Shown: piece after piece, positions 44,729 through 53,789 of the stretch
Layout: each line of letters starts with the position of its first letter
Numbering within the stretch: position 1 is the first letter of the stretch
Origin: Draconibacterium aestuarii
Lineage (GTDB): Bacteria > Bacteroidota > Bacteroidia > Bacteroidales > Prolixibacteraceae
Length of the DNA stretch: 64,000 nucleotides
Assembly (NCBI GenBank): GCA_026671195.1
Contig: JAPOHD010000069.1
Coordinates: 1-64,000, forward strand
Direction: 5' to 3'
Translations under genes and position numbers: made by a program
Notes under the pieces: model-generated
Databases searched by the model: none
What the model was told of the DNA's origin: nothing
Seen by the model: the letters and a program-made list of their open reading frames with translations, nothing else

Positions 44729-45874
44729 ATGGTTTCAAAACTAAAAATGGTTTTGCTATTTGTAGCAATGCCAATGTCTTCATTATTTGCCCAAGACCAA
44801 CCTGAGCTCCATGTTGGCGGTGCACTCCGCTTTAATTACAATCTATCTTCCTGGAAAGAAGGCCAGCAAAAACGCGGTGGCGATTTTGGCTACGATCTTT
44901 TTCGGATCAATGTTAAAGCAAGTTATAAAGGGGTAAAATTAGACGCCGAGTACCGTAATTATTCCGATGGTTTTGGAGGCGGAATGTTAAAGCAAGGCTG
45001 GATAGGCTACGATTTCACTCCGGAAAATAATCTCCAGATCGGGTTAACACAGGTTCCATTTGGAATTACCCAATACAATTCGCACAACTGGTTTTTCGGG
45101 CTCAACTACTATATCGGGTTGGAAGACGATCACGACATGGGAGTAAAATACACCCATTCGGACGAAAACTGGATGTATGCAGTCGCCTTCTTCAAAAATG
45201 CAGAGGAACTCAATTTCGGTAGTAATTCCGATGTTTCCAACAGTCGCTATTCTTACGATGTAGGATCGCTGGATGGTGAATACCGCAACAAGGAAGAGAA
45301 CACTCTAAATGTTAAAGTTGCCCGCAAATTTAAGGGTAGCAATTCAGACCATATGCTTGGCGTATCGGCACAGTACGGGGGTATTTATAACCTCGACACA
45401 GAAGAAATTGGAAATAACTACGCGCTGGCAGCACATTATGAAGTAAACGTTGGAGGATGGAATGCAAAAGCACAGGTTTCGAACTATAAATACAATACCA
45501 AAAATCCCGATGGACAATCGAACGATGTAGTTGCCATGACTGCCTATGGAGCTCCTTACCTGGTAGCATCAGAAGCCACAACCTATACACTGGGCGTAGC
45601 CTATACACTTCCTGTTAAATGGGGCCCCATATCGAGTTTGCAGTTTTACGACGACTTTGGATATATGGACAAAAGAATTAAGGACTTTTATGATACCTAT
45701 ATGAACGTAACCGGTGTACTCGTAAGTGCCGGGAATGTATATACCTATATCGATCTTGCACAAGGGAAAAACCATCCCTGGATTGGCCCCGTTTGGACTG
45801 ATGCTCTGGCAGCAGGTACTGCAGATGCCAAGTGGGAAACGCGCTTCAACATCAATATAGGTTATTACTTTTAA
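44729..45874 (+). CDS. Outer-membrane porin-like protein of the betaine uptake operon
   Basis: A 381-residue predicted beta-barrel with a signal peptide (MVLLFVAMPMSSLFAQ region) and porin-like strands such as GGALRFNYNLSSW, GVKLDAEYRNYSDG, NNLQIGLTQVPFGI and the terminal WETRFNINIGYYF with a C-terminal Phe. It is the first of four tightly spaced genes, 16 bp before the ATPase of a glycine-betaine importer, so it probably gives the substrate passage through the outer membrane. Specificity is inferred. Confidence 0.78.
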   Translation: MVSKLKMVLLFVAMPMSSLFAQDQPELHVGGALRFNYNLSSWKEGQQKRGGDFGYDLFRINVKASYKGVKLDAEYRNYSDGFGGGMLKQGWIGYDFTPENNLQIGLTQVPFGITQYNSHNWFFGLNYYIGLEDDHDMGVKYTHSDENWMYAVAFFKNAEELNFGSNSDVSNSRYSYDVGSLDGEYRNKEENTLNVKVARKFKGSNSDHMLGVSAQYGGIYNLDTEEIGNNYALAAHYEVNVGGWNAKAQVSNYKYNTKNPDGQSNDVVAMTAYGAPYLVASEATTYTLGVAYTLPVKWGPISSLQFYDDFGYMDKRIKDFYDTYMNVTGVLVSAGNVYTYIDLAQGKNHPWIGPVWTDALAAGTADAKWETRFNINIGYYF

Positions 45875-45890
45875 TCAAAAAAGTGGAGTT

Positions 45891-47135
45891 ATGTCAGACA
45901 AAAGAAAAATTAAAATTCATGTGGAGGATCTAACACTGATCTTCGGAAAACGGAAACAGGAAGCGTTGAAGTTACTTCAGCAAGGTGTCTCGAAAGATGA
46001 AATCCTAAAGAAGACAAAATGTACAGTTGGGGTTAACAAAGCAAACCTCGAAATTAAAGAAAGAGAAATTTTTGTAATCATGGGGCTTTCAGGTAGTGGC
46101 AAATCAACACTAATTAGATGCCTGAACCGCCTGAATGAACCGACAGCGGGGAAAGTGTATTTTGACAATCATGACATAACCCGTGAAACAAACAAAGAAT
46201 TACTCGAAACCAGGCGTACCAAAATGAGCATGGTTTTCCAAAAATTTGGATTACTACCCCACCATACGATTCTGGAAAATGCGGCATTCGGACTCGAAAT
46301 AAGGGGCGAAGAAAAAGCCAAAAGAGAAGCACGCGCCATACAAGCACTCGAAACCGTAGGACTACGTGGTTACGAGGCACAATATCCATCTGAGTTATCG
46401 GGAGGAATGCAGCAACGTGTGGGCTTAGCCCGTGCCCTGGCCAACGATCCCGAAGTTTTGCTGATGGACGAAGCGTTTTCGGCACTCGATCCACTTATCA
46501 AATCGGATATGCAGGACGAGTTGTTGCAAATACAAAATAAGCTACACAAAACAATCGTGTTTATTACGCACGATCTGGATGAAGCCATAAAAATCGGCGA
46601 TCGCATTGCGATAATGAAAGATGGAGTTGTAGAACAGATCGGCACTGCAGAAGAAATACTTAATAACCCTGCCAGCGAATATGTGGAAGCATTTGTTGAA
46701 AAGGTGGACAGAAAAACCATTATTACTGCAGAGTCTCTGATGTTTAAGAAGTTCACATTTGCTGAAATCAGCAAGGAAGGTCCCAAAAGCATCATTCGAA
46801 AAATGCGTACAGGAAGTTTAGATGTGCTGCCCATTGTAGATAGCAACAAGAAGTTTCTGGGGTATGTATGGCTGAAGGATGTACTGAAACTGGAAAAAGA
46901 AAAGGAGACTTCGGTTTCGAAAGTACTGAAAGATGAAGTTCCAAGCGTTTATACAACGTACACGGTTGAAGATATGTTGCCACTGATTACCGGAATCAAA
47001 TATCCCTTAGCCGTGGTAGACGAAGAGTCCGGGAAATTACTTGGAATTGTATCGCAAACCTCGCTGATTATTGAAGCTACCCGCTTTGAAAAGGCTGATA
47101 TTATAGAGTTAAAAGAAAAAGCTAACGAGATTTGA
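45891..47135 (+). CDS. proV: Glycine betaine/proline ABC transporter ATP-binding protein
   Basis: Energises osmoprotectant uptake. The 414-residue protein has Walker A GLSGSGKST (about 57-65), the signature LSGGMQQRVGLARAL, Walker B VLLMDEAFSALDP and, in the last ~130 residues, a pair of CBS domains (RKMRTGSLDVLPIVDSN, IKYPLAVVDEESGKLLGIV). The N-terminal FGKRKQEALKLLQQGVSKDEI is typical of ProV/OpuAA. CBS domains in this family sense ionic strength. The permease gene follows after 1 bp. Confidence 0.94.
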   Translation: MSDKRKIKIHVEDLTLIFGKRKQEALKLLQQGVSKDEILKKTKCTVGVNKANLEIKEREIFVIMGLSGSGKSTLIRCLNRLNEPTAGKVYFDNHDITRETNKELLETRRTKMSMVFQKFGLLPHHTILENAAFGLEIRGEEKAKREARAIQALETVGLRGYEAQYPSELSGGMQQRVGLARALANDPEVLLMDEAFSALDPLIKSDMQDELLQIQNKLHKTIVFITHDLDEAIKIGDRIAIMKDGVVEQIGTAEEILNNPASEYVEAFVEKVDRKTIITAESLMFKKFTFAEISKEGPKSIIRKMRTGSLDVLPIVDSNKKFLGYVWLKDVLKLEKEKETSVSKVLKDEVPSVYTTYTVEDMLPLITGIKYPLAVVDEESGKLLGIVSQTSLIIEATRFEKADIIELKEKANEI

Positions 47136-47136
47136 T

Positions 47137-47997
47137 ATGGAGAAATTAATAGACATAGGAAAATACATTGAGATCGGGATTAACGCTCTTGAACAAAATT
47201 TTTCAGGGCTCTGGAGAGCAATAGATGATATCATTTCATGGACAGTTGACAGCATTAACGACCTGTTTTTGGCCATACCATTTTATGTTATCATCATTCT
47301 GGTAACCATTGGAGCGTATTATGCCCAAGCCGGAAAAGACGCGATTACAAAAGAAGGGATAAAAAAAGCAGCAGGCCTTACGGCATTTGTAATACTGGGT
47401 CTGTTTTTGGTATGGGCAATGGGTTATTGGAAAGAAGCAGTTCAAACCACAACATTAGTAATTGTATCAACCGTTATTGCCCTAGTTTTCGGTATCCCGC
47501 TGGGAATTTGGACAGCACGCAGCAACATGGCTAACGCAATTATACGTCCAATACTCGACTTAATGCAAACCATGCCGGCCTTTGTTTACCTTATTCCGGC
47601 CATTTTCTTTTTTAGTGTTGGGAATACACCTGGTGTAATTGCAACTGTAATTTTCTCGTTGCCACCAGCGGTTCGTTTAACCAGCCTCGGAATTCGAAAT
47701 GTCCCTTCTGATGTAATTGAAGCTGGTCGTGCTTATGGCTCTACAGAAAAACAAATACTCTTTAAAATTCAACTCCCTCTAGCGAAAACAACCATACTTG
47801 CCGGAATAAACCAGGTAATACTGTTGGCACTTTCGATGGTAGTTATTGCCTCTATGGTTGGCGCCAAAGGCCTTGGGAGTATTGTTTACCAAGGAATTCA
47901 ACAAAATAACATTGCAAAAGGTTTCGAGGCAGGACTTGGGATTGTAGTCCTCGCAATTATACTCGACCGTATTACACAATCCATTGCAAAAAAATAA
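47137..47997 (+). CDS. proW: Glycine betaine/proline ABC transporter permease
   Basis: Inner-membrane channel of the betaine importer. The 286-residue protein has about six membrane helices and the EAA loop IEAGRAYGSTEKQILFKIQLP at about 192-212 (shown split: EAGRAYGST, ILFKIQLP). LDLMQTMPAFVYLIPAIFFF is the usual ProW/OpuAB block. It is not fused to the binding domain. It abuts proV by 1 bp and precedes the binding-protein gene by 19 bp. Confidence 0.94.
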   Translation: MEKLIDIGKYIEIGINALEQNFSGLWRAIDDIISWTVDSINDLFLAIPFYVIIILVTIGAYYAQAGKDAITKEGIKKAAGLTAFVILGLFLVWAMGYWKEAVQTTTLVIVSTVIALVFGIPLGIWTARSNMANAIIRPILDLMQTMPAFVYLIPAIFFFSVGNTPGVIATVIFSLPPAVRLTSLGIRNVPSDVIEAGRAYGSTEKQILFKIQLPLAKTTILAGINQVILLALSMVVIASMVGAKGLGSIVYQGIQQNNIAKGFEAGLGIVVLAIILDRITQSIAKK

Positions 47998-48016
47998 TAC
48001 TTACTTAAAAAAATAA

Positions 48017-48892
48017 ATGATGTTGAAATTAAAAAAACTAGGAATTCTGTTTGCATCTGCTGCATTAATAGTAGCATTTACATCGTGTTCGAATAGCGTA
48101 AAGAAAAAAGAGACAAAAAGTACTACGAAAGAAATAAACATTTTTTATCCTAACTGGGCTGAAGGAATTTCGTTTACTTACCTGGCTAAAGCGGCATTGG
48201 AAAACCATGGTTATGAGGTGGAATTAACGAACCTTGAACCGGGATTGATTTACGGGGAACTTTCAAAAGTAAATTCAAAAGGGGACGTATTTTTAGATGC
48301 CTGGCTACCCTACACGCACAAAGATTACTGGGATAGCTACGGCGACAAACTTGTAAAGCTCGGCGAGGCTTTTAGCGATGGAACAACCGGGTTAGTTGTA
48401 CCTTCGTACGTTACCATTAATTCTATTGAAGAATTAAATGCGCAGAAAGACAAATTTGGCAAAGAAATTATTGGCATTGGAAGCGGCGCAGGGATTCATG
48501 CAAATACGATAAAAGCAATTGAGTCTTATCATCTCGATATAGAGCAGGTAACATCGAGTGGACCAGCAATGATTGCCAGTTTGGACAAAGCGACCAAAAG
48601 AGAGGAATGGATTGTTATTACCGGATGGAAACCACATTACATGTGGGCCAATTTCGATTTAAAATACCTGGAAGATCCAAAGGGAATTTATCCTCAGGAC
48701 GCTTGTACAATTATTTCGCGCAAAGGTTTTGAAGAAGACCAACCTGAAGCTGCCGGATTCTTTAAAAACTTTAATCTTGAAGAATCACAGTTGTACGAAT
48801 TAATGGCAGCAATAACTGCCGACGGAGAACAAACCGGAGCTAAAAAATGGTACGAAGCCAATAAAGAGCTTGTTGATTCGTGGTTTAATTAA
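48017..48892 (+). CDS. proX: Glycine betaine-binding lipoprotein
   Basis: Binds betaine or a related quaternary amine outside the inner membrane. The 291-residue protein has a lipobox (VAFTSCSNS) and the OpuAC fold: FYPNWAEGISFTYL, DVFLDAWLPYTHKDYWDSY and ITGWKPHYMWANFDL supply the Trp/Tyr aromatic cage. Family relatives bind betaine, proline betaine or choline. Last gene of the operon, followed by a strong terminator. Confidence 0.92.
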   Translation: MMLKLKKLGILFASAALIVAFTSCSNSVKKKETKSTTKEINIFYPNWAEGISFTYLAKAALENHGYEVELTNLEPGLIYGELSKVNSKGDVFLDAWLPYTHKDYWDSYGDKLVKLGEAFSDGTTGLVVPSYVTINSIEELNAQKDKFGKEIIGIGSGAGIHANTIKAIESYHLDIEQVTSSGPAMIASLDKATKREEWIVITGWKPHYMWANFDLKYLEDPKGIYPQDACTIISRKGFEEDQPEAAGFFKNFNLEESQLYELMAAITADGEQTGAKKWYEANKELVDSWFN

Positions 48893-48912
48893 GATCTATC
48901 GTAAAAATTGCA

Positions 48913-48952
48913 AAAAAATACCAGTGCCTGTTTTCAGACACTGGTATTTTTT
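48913..48952. terminator. Bidirectional terminator between proX and sppA
   Basis: AAAAAATACCAGTG (48913-48926) pairs with CACTGGTATTTTTT (48939-48952), with a 12-nt loop, between convergent genes. Confidence 0.88.
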
Positions 48953-48966
48953 ATTTCCGGGAAATG

Positions 48967-50751
48967 TTAATTCAAATAAATATCATACGGCATACGCGCC
49001 AAAACACCGTTCATACCACTTACTTTTTTCAGGTATTCGTAATAACGGTAATTTTCGCCCAATTCGTTTTTCAGGATTTTTGCACGAACATTATCGGCTC
49101 CCATTTTAAAAAGTTCTTCGAACGGACTTGGCAAAGCCGGCAAATCAACGGTCCGGTATTCTTCCAACCCTTCCATTTTGGCAGCCAGTTTTATGGCATC
49201 AGTTAATCCGCCAAACTCGTCAATCAAACCAATTTCTTTGGCATTTTCGCCACTCCAAACACGGCCCTGCCCGATTTCATCCACCTCTTCTTTGGTCATA
49301 CCGCGACCTTCGGCAACATGCGATATAAAAGTGTTGTAACCTTCCTCTATGTTGGCCTGCATCATTGCCCTTTCATGCTCGGTCATTGGTCGGGTTAAAG
49401 TCAGCAAGTCCGAGTTTTCGTTGGTTTTTACCACATCGGTTGTTATGCCCAATTTGTCGTTTAGCAGTTCTCCAAAATTCGGAATCTGTCCGAAAATACC
49501 GATCGATCCGGTAATGGTATTCGGGCTGGCCATAATTTTATCGGCCGGGCAGGCAATGTAATAACCACCCGATGCCGCCACATCGCCAAACGAAACCACC
49601 AGTGTTTTTTCTTCGGCAGCAAGTTTCACTTCGCGCCACATGGTTTCCGAATCAAAAACAGCTCCCCCCGGCGAGTTAATTCTGAAAACAATTGCTTTAT
49701 ACGAACTGTCCTGGCGCACTTTGCGAATTTCTTTGCCAAATTTGTCACCATCGATCATTTCGCCGCTACCCAACGACATACCAATATCGCCACTGGCATA
49801 GATTACCGCAATTTTATTCCTGCTGTATTTTTTTGATTTTCCTTTAACCTGTGCTGAAGCATAACTTTTCACGCCAATAACCGGTACGCCTTTACTTCCT
49901 TCAATTCCTGTAATTTCGCGAAGGTCGTCCAACACTTCATCTTTGTATTTTGCTGCATCAACCAAACCCGATTCAACAGCAGCTTTTCCTTTTTTAAAGG
50001 TCTGCACTTCGTCGGCCAGTTCATTTAACTTTTCAACAGAAATGTCCCTTTCTTCCGAAATCCCTTTTAACATATGGTTCCACAAGCTGCCCATATAAGT
50101 AAGTGTCTGCTCACGGTTTTCCTCACTCATTTTATCCAACATAAAAGGTTCAACCGCCGCTTTAAATTTTCCGTGACGCACAATTTGCATCTCAATTCCA
50201 ATCTTTTTCAATGCATTTTTATAGAACATCATTTCGCCACCAAGGCCGCGAAAATCAACTCCTACTTCCGGGTGAACAACAATTTTATCGGCCACAGTTG
50301 CCAGGTAATAGGCTTTTTGGCCAAACATCATTTTATCGGCACAGGCATAAATCGGCTTATCGCTTTTTTCTTTAAAGGCCAGCAAAGCATTTCTGATTTC
50401 TTCAACACTTGCCATTCCGCCGTTCACCATCGAAATATCCAGGTAAATCCCCTTTATGCGATCGTCGTCAACGGCCTTTTCCAACGAAGTCATAATATTA
50501 TCTAAGCCAATGGTTTTTACACTTGAAAACATGCCCGGAAGTTCCAGATCTTCAAACGGATCGTTTGGCGCACGATCAACAATTGTGCGGTCGAGATTTA
50601 AAACCAACATCGAGTTATTTTGCACCACAACTTCTTTTTCGGTTGACGAAATAATAGCACCAATAACAACAAACAGAAGCAGGAGGCCAATAACAGAAAC
50701 GGCAAAAACTCCAACTACAGTTGCCAATACATATTTAAAAAATTCCTTCAT
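48967..50751 (-). CDS. sppA: Signal peptide peptidase SppA, long form
   Basis: A membrane-anchored serine protease that degrades signal peptides. From the ATG at 50751 it has 594 residues: an N-terminal membrane segment (FKYVLATVVGVFAVSVIGLLL, about 5-24), a first ClpP-like domain with the catalytic Lys (DKMMFGQKAYYLATVADKI) and a second with the Ser (GDVAASGGYYIACPADKI). This two-domain form is the E. coli 67K type. The start agrees with a minus-strand TATATTTG element at 50820-50813. Confidence 0.93.
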   Translation of the reverse strand: MKEFFKYVLATVVGVFAVSVIGLLLLFVVIGAIISSTEKEVVVQNNSMLVLNLDRTIVDRAPNDPFEDLELPGMFSSVKTIGLDNIMTSLEKAVDDDRIKGIYLDISMVNGGMASVEEIRNALLAFKEKSDKPIYACADKMMFGQKAYYLATVADKIVVHPEVGVDFRGLGGEMMFYKNALKKIGIEMQIVRHGKFKAAVEPFMLDKMSEENREQTLTYMGSLWNHMLKGISEERDISVEKLNELADEVQTFKKGKAAVESGLVDAAKYKDEVLDDLREITGIEGSKGVPVIGVKSYASAQVKGKSKKYSRNKIAVIYASGDIGMSLGSGEMIDGDKFGKEIRKVRQDSSYKAIVFRINSPGGAVFDSETMWREVKLAAEEKTLVVSFGDVAASGGYYIACPADKIMASPNTITGSIGIFGQIPNFGELLNDKLGITTDVVKTNENSDLLTLTRPMTEHERAMMQANIEEGYNTFISHVAEGRGMTKEEVDEIGQGRVWSGENAKEIGLIDEFGGLTDAIKLAAKMEGLEEYRTVDLPALPSPFEELFKMGADNVRAKILKNELGENYRYYEYLKKVSGMNGVLARMPYDIYLN

Positions 50752-50757
50752 ATTTTT

Positions 50758-50820
50758 TTGTTTATTTATTTCCTTATTACTTTTGATTGGTATTGATTCG
50801 GTCAAGGAATTACAAATATA
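50758..50820. promoter_or_regulatory. Divergent promoters of folK and sppA
   Basis: Plus strand: TTG (50758-50760), 17 bp, TACTTTTG (50778-50785) for folK. Minus strand: TATATTTG (50820-50813) for sppA. Both match TAnnTTTG. Confidence 0.5.
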
Positions 50821-50827
50821 TAATTCT

Positions 50828-51319
50828 ATGCATAAGGTTTATCTTGGAATAGGGGGAAATATCGGAAATAAACAACAAAATTTCGAGAAAGTTCTGGAGT
50901 TAATCAACAAACAACTGGGGAAGATTATTTTATCCTCATCGATTTATGAAACACCACCATGGGGCTTTCATTCCGATGATCCTTTCTGGAACCAGGTATT
51001 GTTAATTGAAACCATTTTGGAAGCAGAAGAACTGCTATGGAGAATTAATGCTATCGAAGATAAATTTGAACGCAAAAGAGGAGAAGAGCGTTACTCGTCG
51101 CGCCAAATGGATATCGATATATTATATTTTAACGATGATTATTACGAGACAAAAACCTTGATTGTGCCACACCCAAAAATTCATGAGCGCAAGTTTGTTT
51201 TGGTTCCGCTGGCAGAAATTGCACCCGATTACAAGCATCCACTGCGCCGTTTAACCAACCTGCAAATGCTTGAAAACTGCCGTGACGATTCCATCATAAA
51301 AAAGGTAGTTTTTGAATAG
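50828..51319 (+). CDS. folK: 2-amino-4-hydroxy-6-hydroxymethyldihydropteridine pyrophosphokinase
   Basis: Transfers pyrophosphate to the pterin in folate synthesis. From the ATG at 50828 it has 163 residues: VYLGIGGNIGNKQQNF, SSIYETPPWGF, DPFWNQVLLIET, and the catalytic RQMDIDILYFND with the magnesium aspartates, then VPHPKIHERKFVLVPLAEIAP. This is a complete HPPK. The frame stays open far upstream, but MHKVYLGIGGN follows the folK promoter and is the natural start. Confidence 0.95.
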   Translation: MHKVYLGIGGNIGNKQQNFEKVLELINKQLGKIILSSSIYETPPWGFHSDDPFWNQVLLIETILEAEELLWRINAIEDKFERKRGEERYSSRQMDIDILYFNDDYYETKTLIVPHPKIHERKFVLVPLAEIAPDYKHPLRRLTNLQMLENCRDDSIIKKVVFE

Positions 51320-51404
51320 TTAAATTGTACCAGAAATAACATTTTAAATACCACGCCCCTTTCCTTTCGTTTAAATAGTTTTGTAACTATTAACGGGAAG
51401 AAAT

Positions 51405-52787
51405 ATGATTCACATCGATTTTAATCTAAAGCCAGACGATTTAAAAAAGAAACTGGAACTGTTTTGGGAACTATCGGGCGAAAAAATAAAACGAATCGAT
51501 AAAAAATACGACGCTTCAAAAGGCTCACCCGTATTTACGGTAAATGGTGAGTACTCAACACGCGGCTGGACGGAGTGGACGCAGGGATTTCAGTATGGTT
51601 CGTCGATTTTACAATTCGATGCCACCGGCGATTCTTACTTTCTCGAATCGGGGAAAAAAGCCACACTTGAAAAAATGGCGCCTCACATTAGCCATACAGG
51701 AGTGCACGACCACGGATTTAATAATTTAAGCACCTACGGAAATTTGCTTCGTTTAATGCATGAAGGCAAAATTCAGTTTAACGAATGGGAAAAGAATTTT
51801 TACGAACTGGCCATTAAAATTTCGGGGGCCGTGCAAGCCAGCCGCTGGACAAAAATTAAAGGAGGTGGTTTTATCTACTCGTTCAACGGGCCACATTCAT
51901 TGTTTGTCGATACCATTCGTTCGTGCCGTATATTAATGACCAGCCATTTGCTGGGTCATGTTTTTCAGGGCGAAGGAGATGTAAAGATTTCACTTCTGGA
52001 ACGGGCCATCCAACATATTTCTGCCACGGCAGATTATTCGGTTTTTTATGGCGAAGGACGCGACAGTTACGATGTTTGGGGACGCACAGCTCACGAGAGT
52101 GTTTTTAATGTAAACGACGGTAATTTTCGTTGTCCCAATTCACAACAGGGTTACACCGGCTTCTCTACCTGGACAAGAGGATTAGCCTGGGCAATGGCAG
52201 GTTTTTCAGAGGAACTGGAATTATTACAGAAATTACAGCAAAACGAATTAAATGATTTGGGAGACAAAACTGAGCTTGAAATAATGATGTTAAAAGCTGC
52301 ACGCGCCACCTGCGACTTTTATATACAAAATACACCGGTTGATGGAATTCCCTACTGGGACACCGGCGCTCCCAACCTGCACCGACTGGGAGATTACCTC
52401 GATCGACCTTCTGATCCTTACAATGCCTGGGAACCTGTTGATAGTTCGGCGGCGGCAATTGGAGCACAGGGGTTGTTGCGTTTGGGAAAATACCTCAGCG
52501 AAAAAGGGAAAACAAAAGCAGGAGAAAAATACTGGCAGGCCGGATTAACCGTGCTGAACTCGCTGTTTGACTATCCCTATTTAAGCACCGATCCGAGTCA
52601 CCAGGGATTGATATTGCACAGCATTTACCACCAACCCAATGGATGGGACAATGTTCCGGCAGGGCAAAAAATTGCCTGTGGCGAATCGTCGATGTGGGGC
52701 GATTACCATGCCCGCGAAGTGGCATTGTATTTACAGCGAATTATTAATAACGAACAGTACTACACCTTTTTTGGGTGTGTGAAATAA
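51405..52787 (+). CDS. GH88 unsaturated glucuronyl hydrolase
   Basis: Removes the 4,5-unsaturated uronic acid left at the non-reducing end by polysaccharide lyases. The 460-residue (alpha/alpha)6-barrel protein has the two catalytic aspartate regions of the family, HTGVHDHGFNN (about 105) and SLFVDTIRSCRILM (about 168), plus WTRGLAWAMAGF and GIPYWDTGAPN. No signal peptide is apparent, so it probably acts in the cytoplasm. A TAGTTTTG -7 element lies at 51376-51383. It leads the sugar-use gene run. Confidence 0.87.
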   Translation: MIHIDFNLKPDDLKKKLELFWELSGEKIKRIDKKYDASKGSPVFTVNGEYSTRGWTEWTQGFQYGSSILQFDATGDSYFLESGKKATLEKMAPHISHTGVHDHGFNNLSTYGNLLRLMHEGKIQFNEWEKNFYELAIKISGAVQASRWTKIKGGGFIYSFNGPHSLFVDTIRSCRILMTSHLLGHVFQGEGDVKISLLERAIQHISATADYSVFYGEGRDSYDVWGRTAHESVFNVNDGNFRCPNSQQGYTGFSTWTRGLAWAMAGFSEELELLQKLQQNELNDLGDKTELEIMMLKAARATCDFYIQNTPVDGIPYWDTGAPNLHRLGDYLDRPSDPYNAWEPVDSSAAAIGAQGLLRLGKYLSEKGKTKAGEKYWQAGLTVLNSLFDYPYLSTDPSHQGLILHSIYHQPNGWDNVPAGQKIACGESSMWGDYHAREVALYLQRIINNEQYYTFFGCVK

Positions 52788-52797
52788 ACATTACATT

Positions 52798-52866
52798 CTC
52801 TGCGCTTGCTTTGCGTTTTCTGCGGTTAAAAATTTTCACCACTGCGAACACCAAGAAGGCACAGAG
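52798..52866. repeat. Imperfect inverted repeat (CTCTGCGC ... GCACAGAG)
   Basis: The left arm from 52798 (CTCTGCGCTTGCTTTGCG) and the complement of the right arm ending at 52866 (CTCTGTGCCTTCTTGGTG) match over about 28 bp with several mismatches. It fills the gap between the GH88 and isomerase genes and resembles a dispersed intergenic repeat I recall from several phyla. Confidence 0.55.
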
Positions 52867-52890
52867 CTCAACTGAGAAAAAGAATATTAA

Positions 52891-53721
52891 ATGGCGAAAC
52901 AAATTACTGATCTTTCGAAGTTGTGTGTACATACCCTGACAACTAAACCATGGGATTTAAAACAGTGTGTAGAAAATTACAACGCTGCCGGAATTCCGGG
53001 AATTACTATCTGGCGGAATGTTTTGGAAGGACAAAATCTTAACGAATGCAAACAGATTCTTGACGATCATAATATGGATGTGGTTTCTGTGGCTCGGGGA
53101 GGTTTTTTCCCTTCGGTTGATGCGGCAAAACGTCAGGTAGCCATTGACGACAATTTACTGGCAATTGAACAGGCCGCTGCCGTTGGAGCTCCTGTTATTG
53201 TTTTGGTTTGCGGAGCCGATGGAAAACAGTCGCTCCAAAAATCGAGAGATCAAATTCGCGAAGGAATCGTAAAAATTCTTCCTGACGCTAAAGCCGCCGG
53301 AGTAAAACTGGCCATTGAACCTTTACATCCCATGTACGCCGGCGACCGATCGGCCATAAATACACTGGCTCAGGCCAATGACATGTGCGAAGAAATTAAC
53401 TCTGATTTTGTTGGCGTTGCGGTTGATGTTTACCATTTGTGGTGGGACAACAACCTTCAATCGGAAATAAAACGATGCGGACAAAACCAAAACCTTTTTG
53501 CGTTTCATGTTTGCGACTGGAATGTGCCAACCACCGATTTTCTAAACGACCGCGGATTAATGGGCGATGGTTGTATAAACGTTGCCCAGATCAGAGGCTG
53601 GGTGGAAGAAACCGGATTTGACGGCTACAGCGAGGTAGAAATATTCTCTGACAAATACTGGGCAACGGATCAGAAAGAATACCTGAACAAAATAAAAGAG
53701 GCTTATTTAAAACATACATAA
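52891..53721 (+). CDS. Sugar phosphate isomerase/epimerase (AP endonuclease 2 TIM-barrel)
   Basis: A 276-residue xylose-isomerase-like TIM barrel. The metal-ligand regions are present: LAIEPLHPMYAGDRS (Glu), VAVDVYHLWWDNN (Asp/His), FAFHVCDWNVP (His) and GYSEVEIFSDKYW (Glu). The family isomerises or epimerises sugars and keto-acids. It is followed 68 bp later by a Gfo/Idh oxidoreductase, a common partner in sugar catabolism. Substrate unknown. Confidence 0.85.
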   Translation: MAKQITDLSKLCVHTLTTKPWDLKQCVENYNAAGIPGITIWRNVLEGQNLNECKQILDDHNMDVVSVARGGFFPSVDAAKRQVAIDDNLLAIEQAAAVGAPVIVLVCGADGKQSLQKSRDQIREGIVKILPDAKAAGVKLAIEPLHPMYAGDRSAINTLAQANDMCEEINSDFVGVAVDVYHLWWDNNLQSEIKRCGQNQNLFAFHVCDWNVPTTDFLNDRGLMGDGCINVAQIRGWVEETGFDGYSEVEIFSDKYWATDQKEYLNKIKEAYLKHT

Positions 53722-53789
53722 AAGGAAGATGGTCATCGATCATCAAAGATCCGGGAAACGGACCTGACATTGAACTTTAAACAAATAAC

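Noticed and set aside
50456-50827. N-terminal extension of folK
   Set aside because: The open frame lies antisense to sppA and before the folK promoter.
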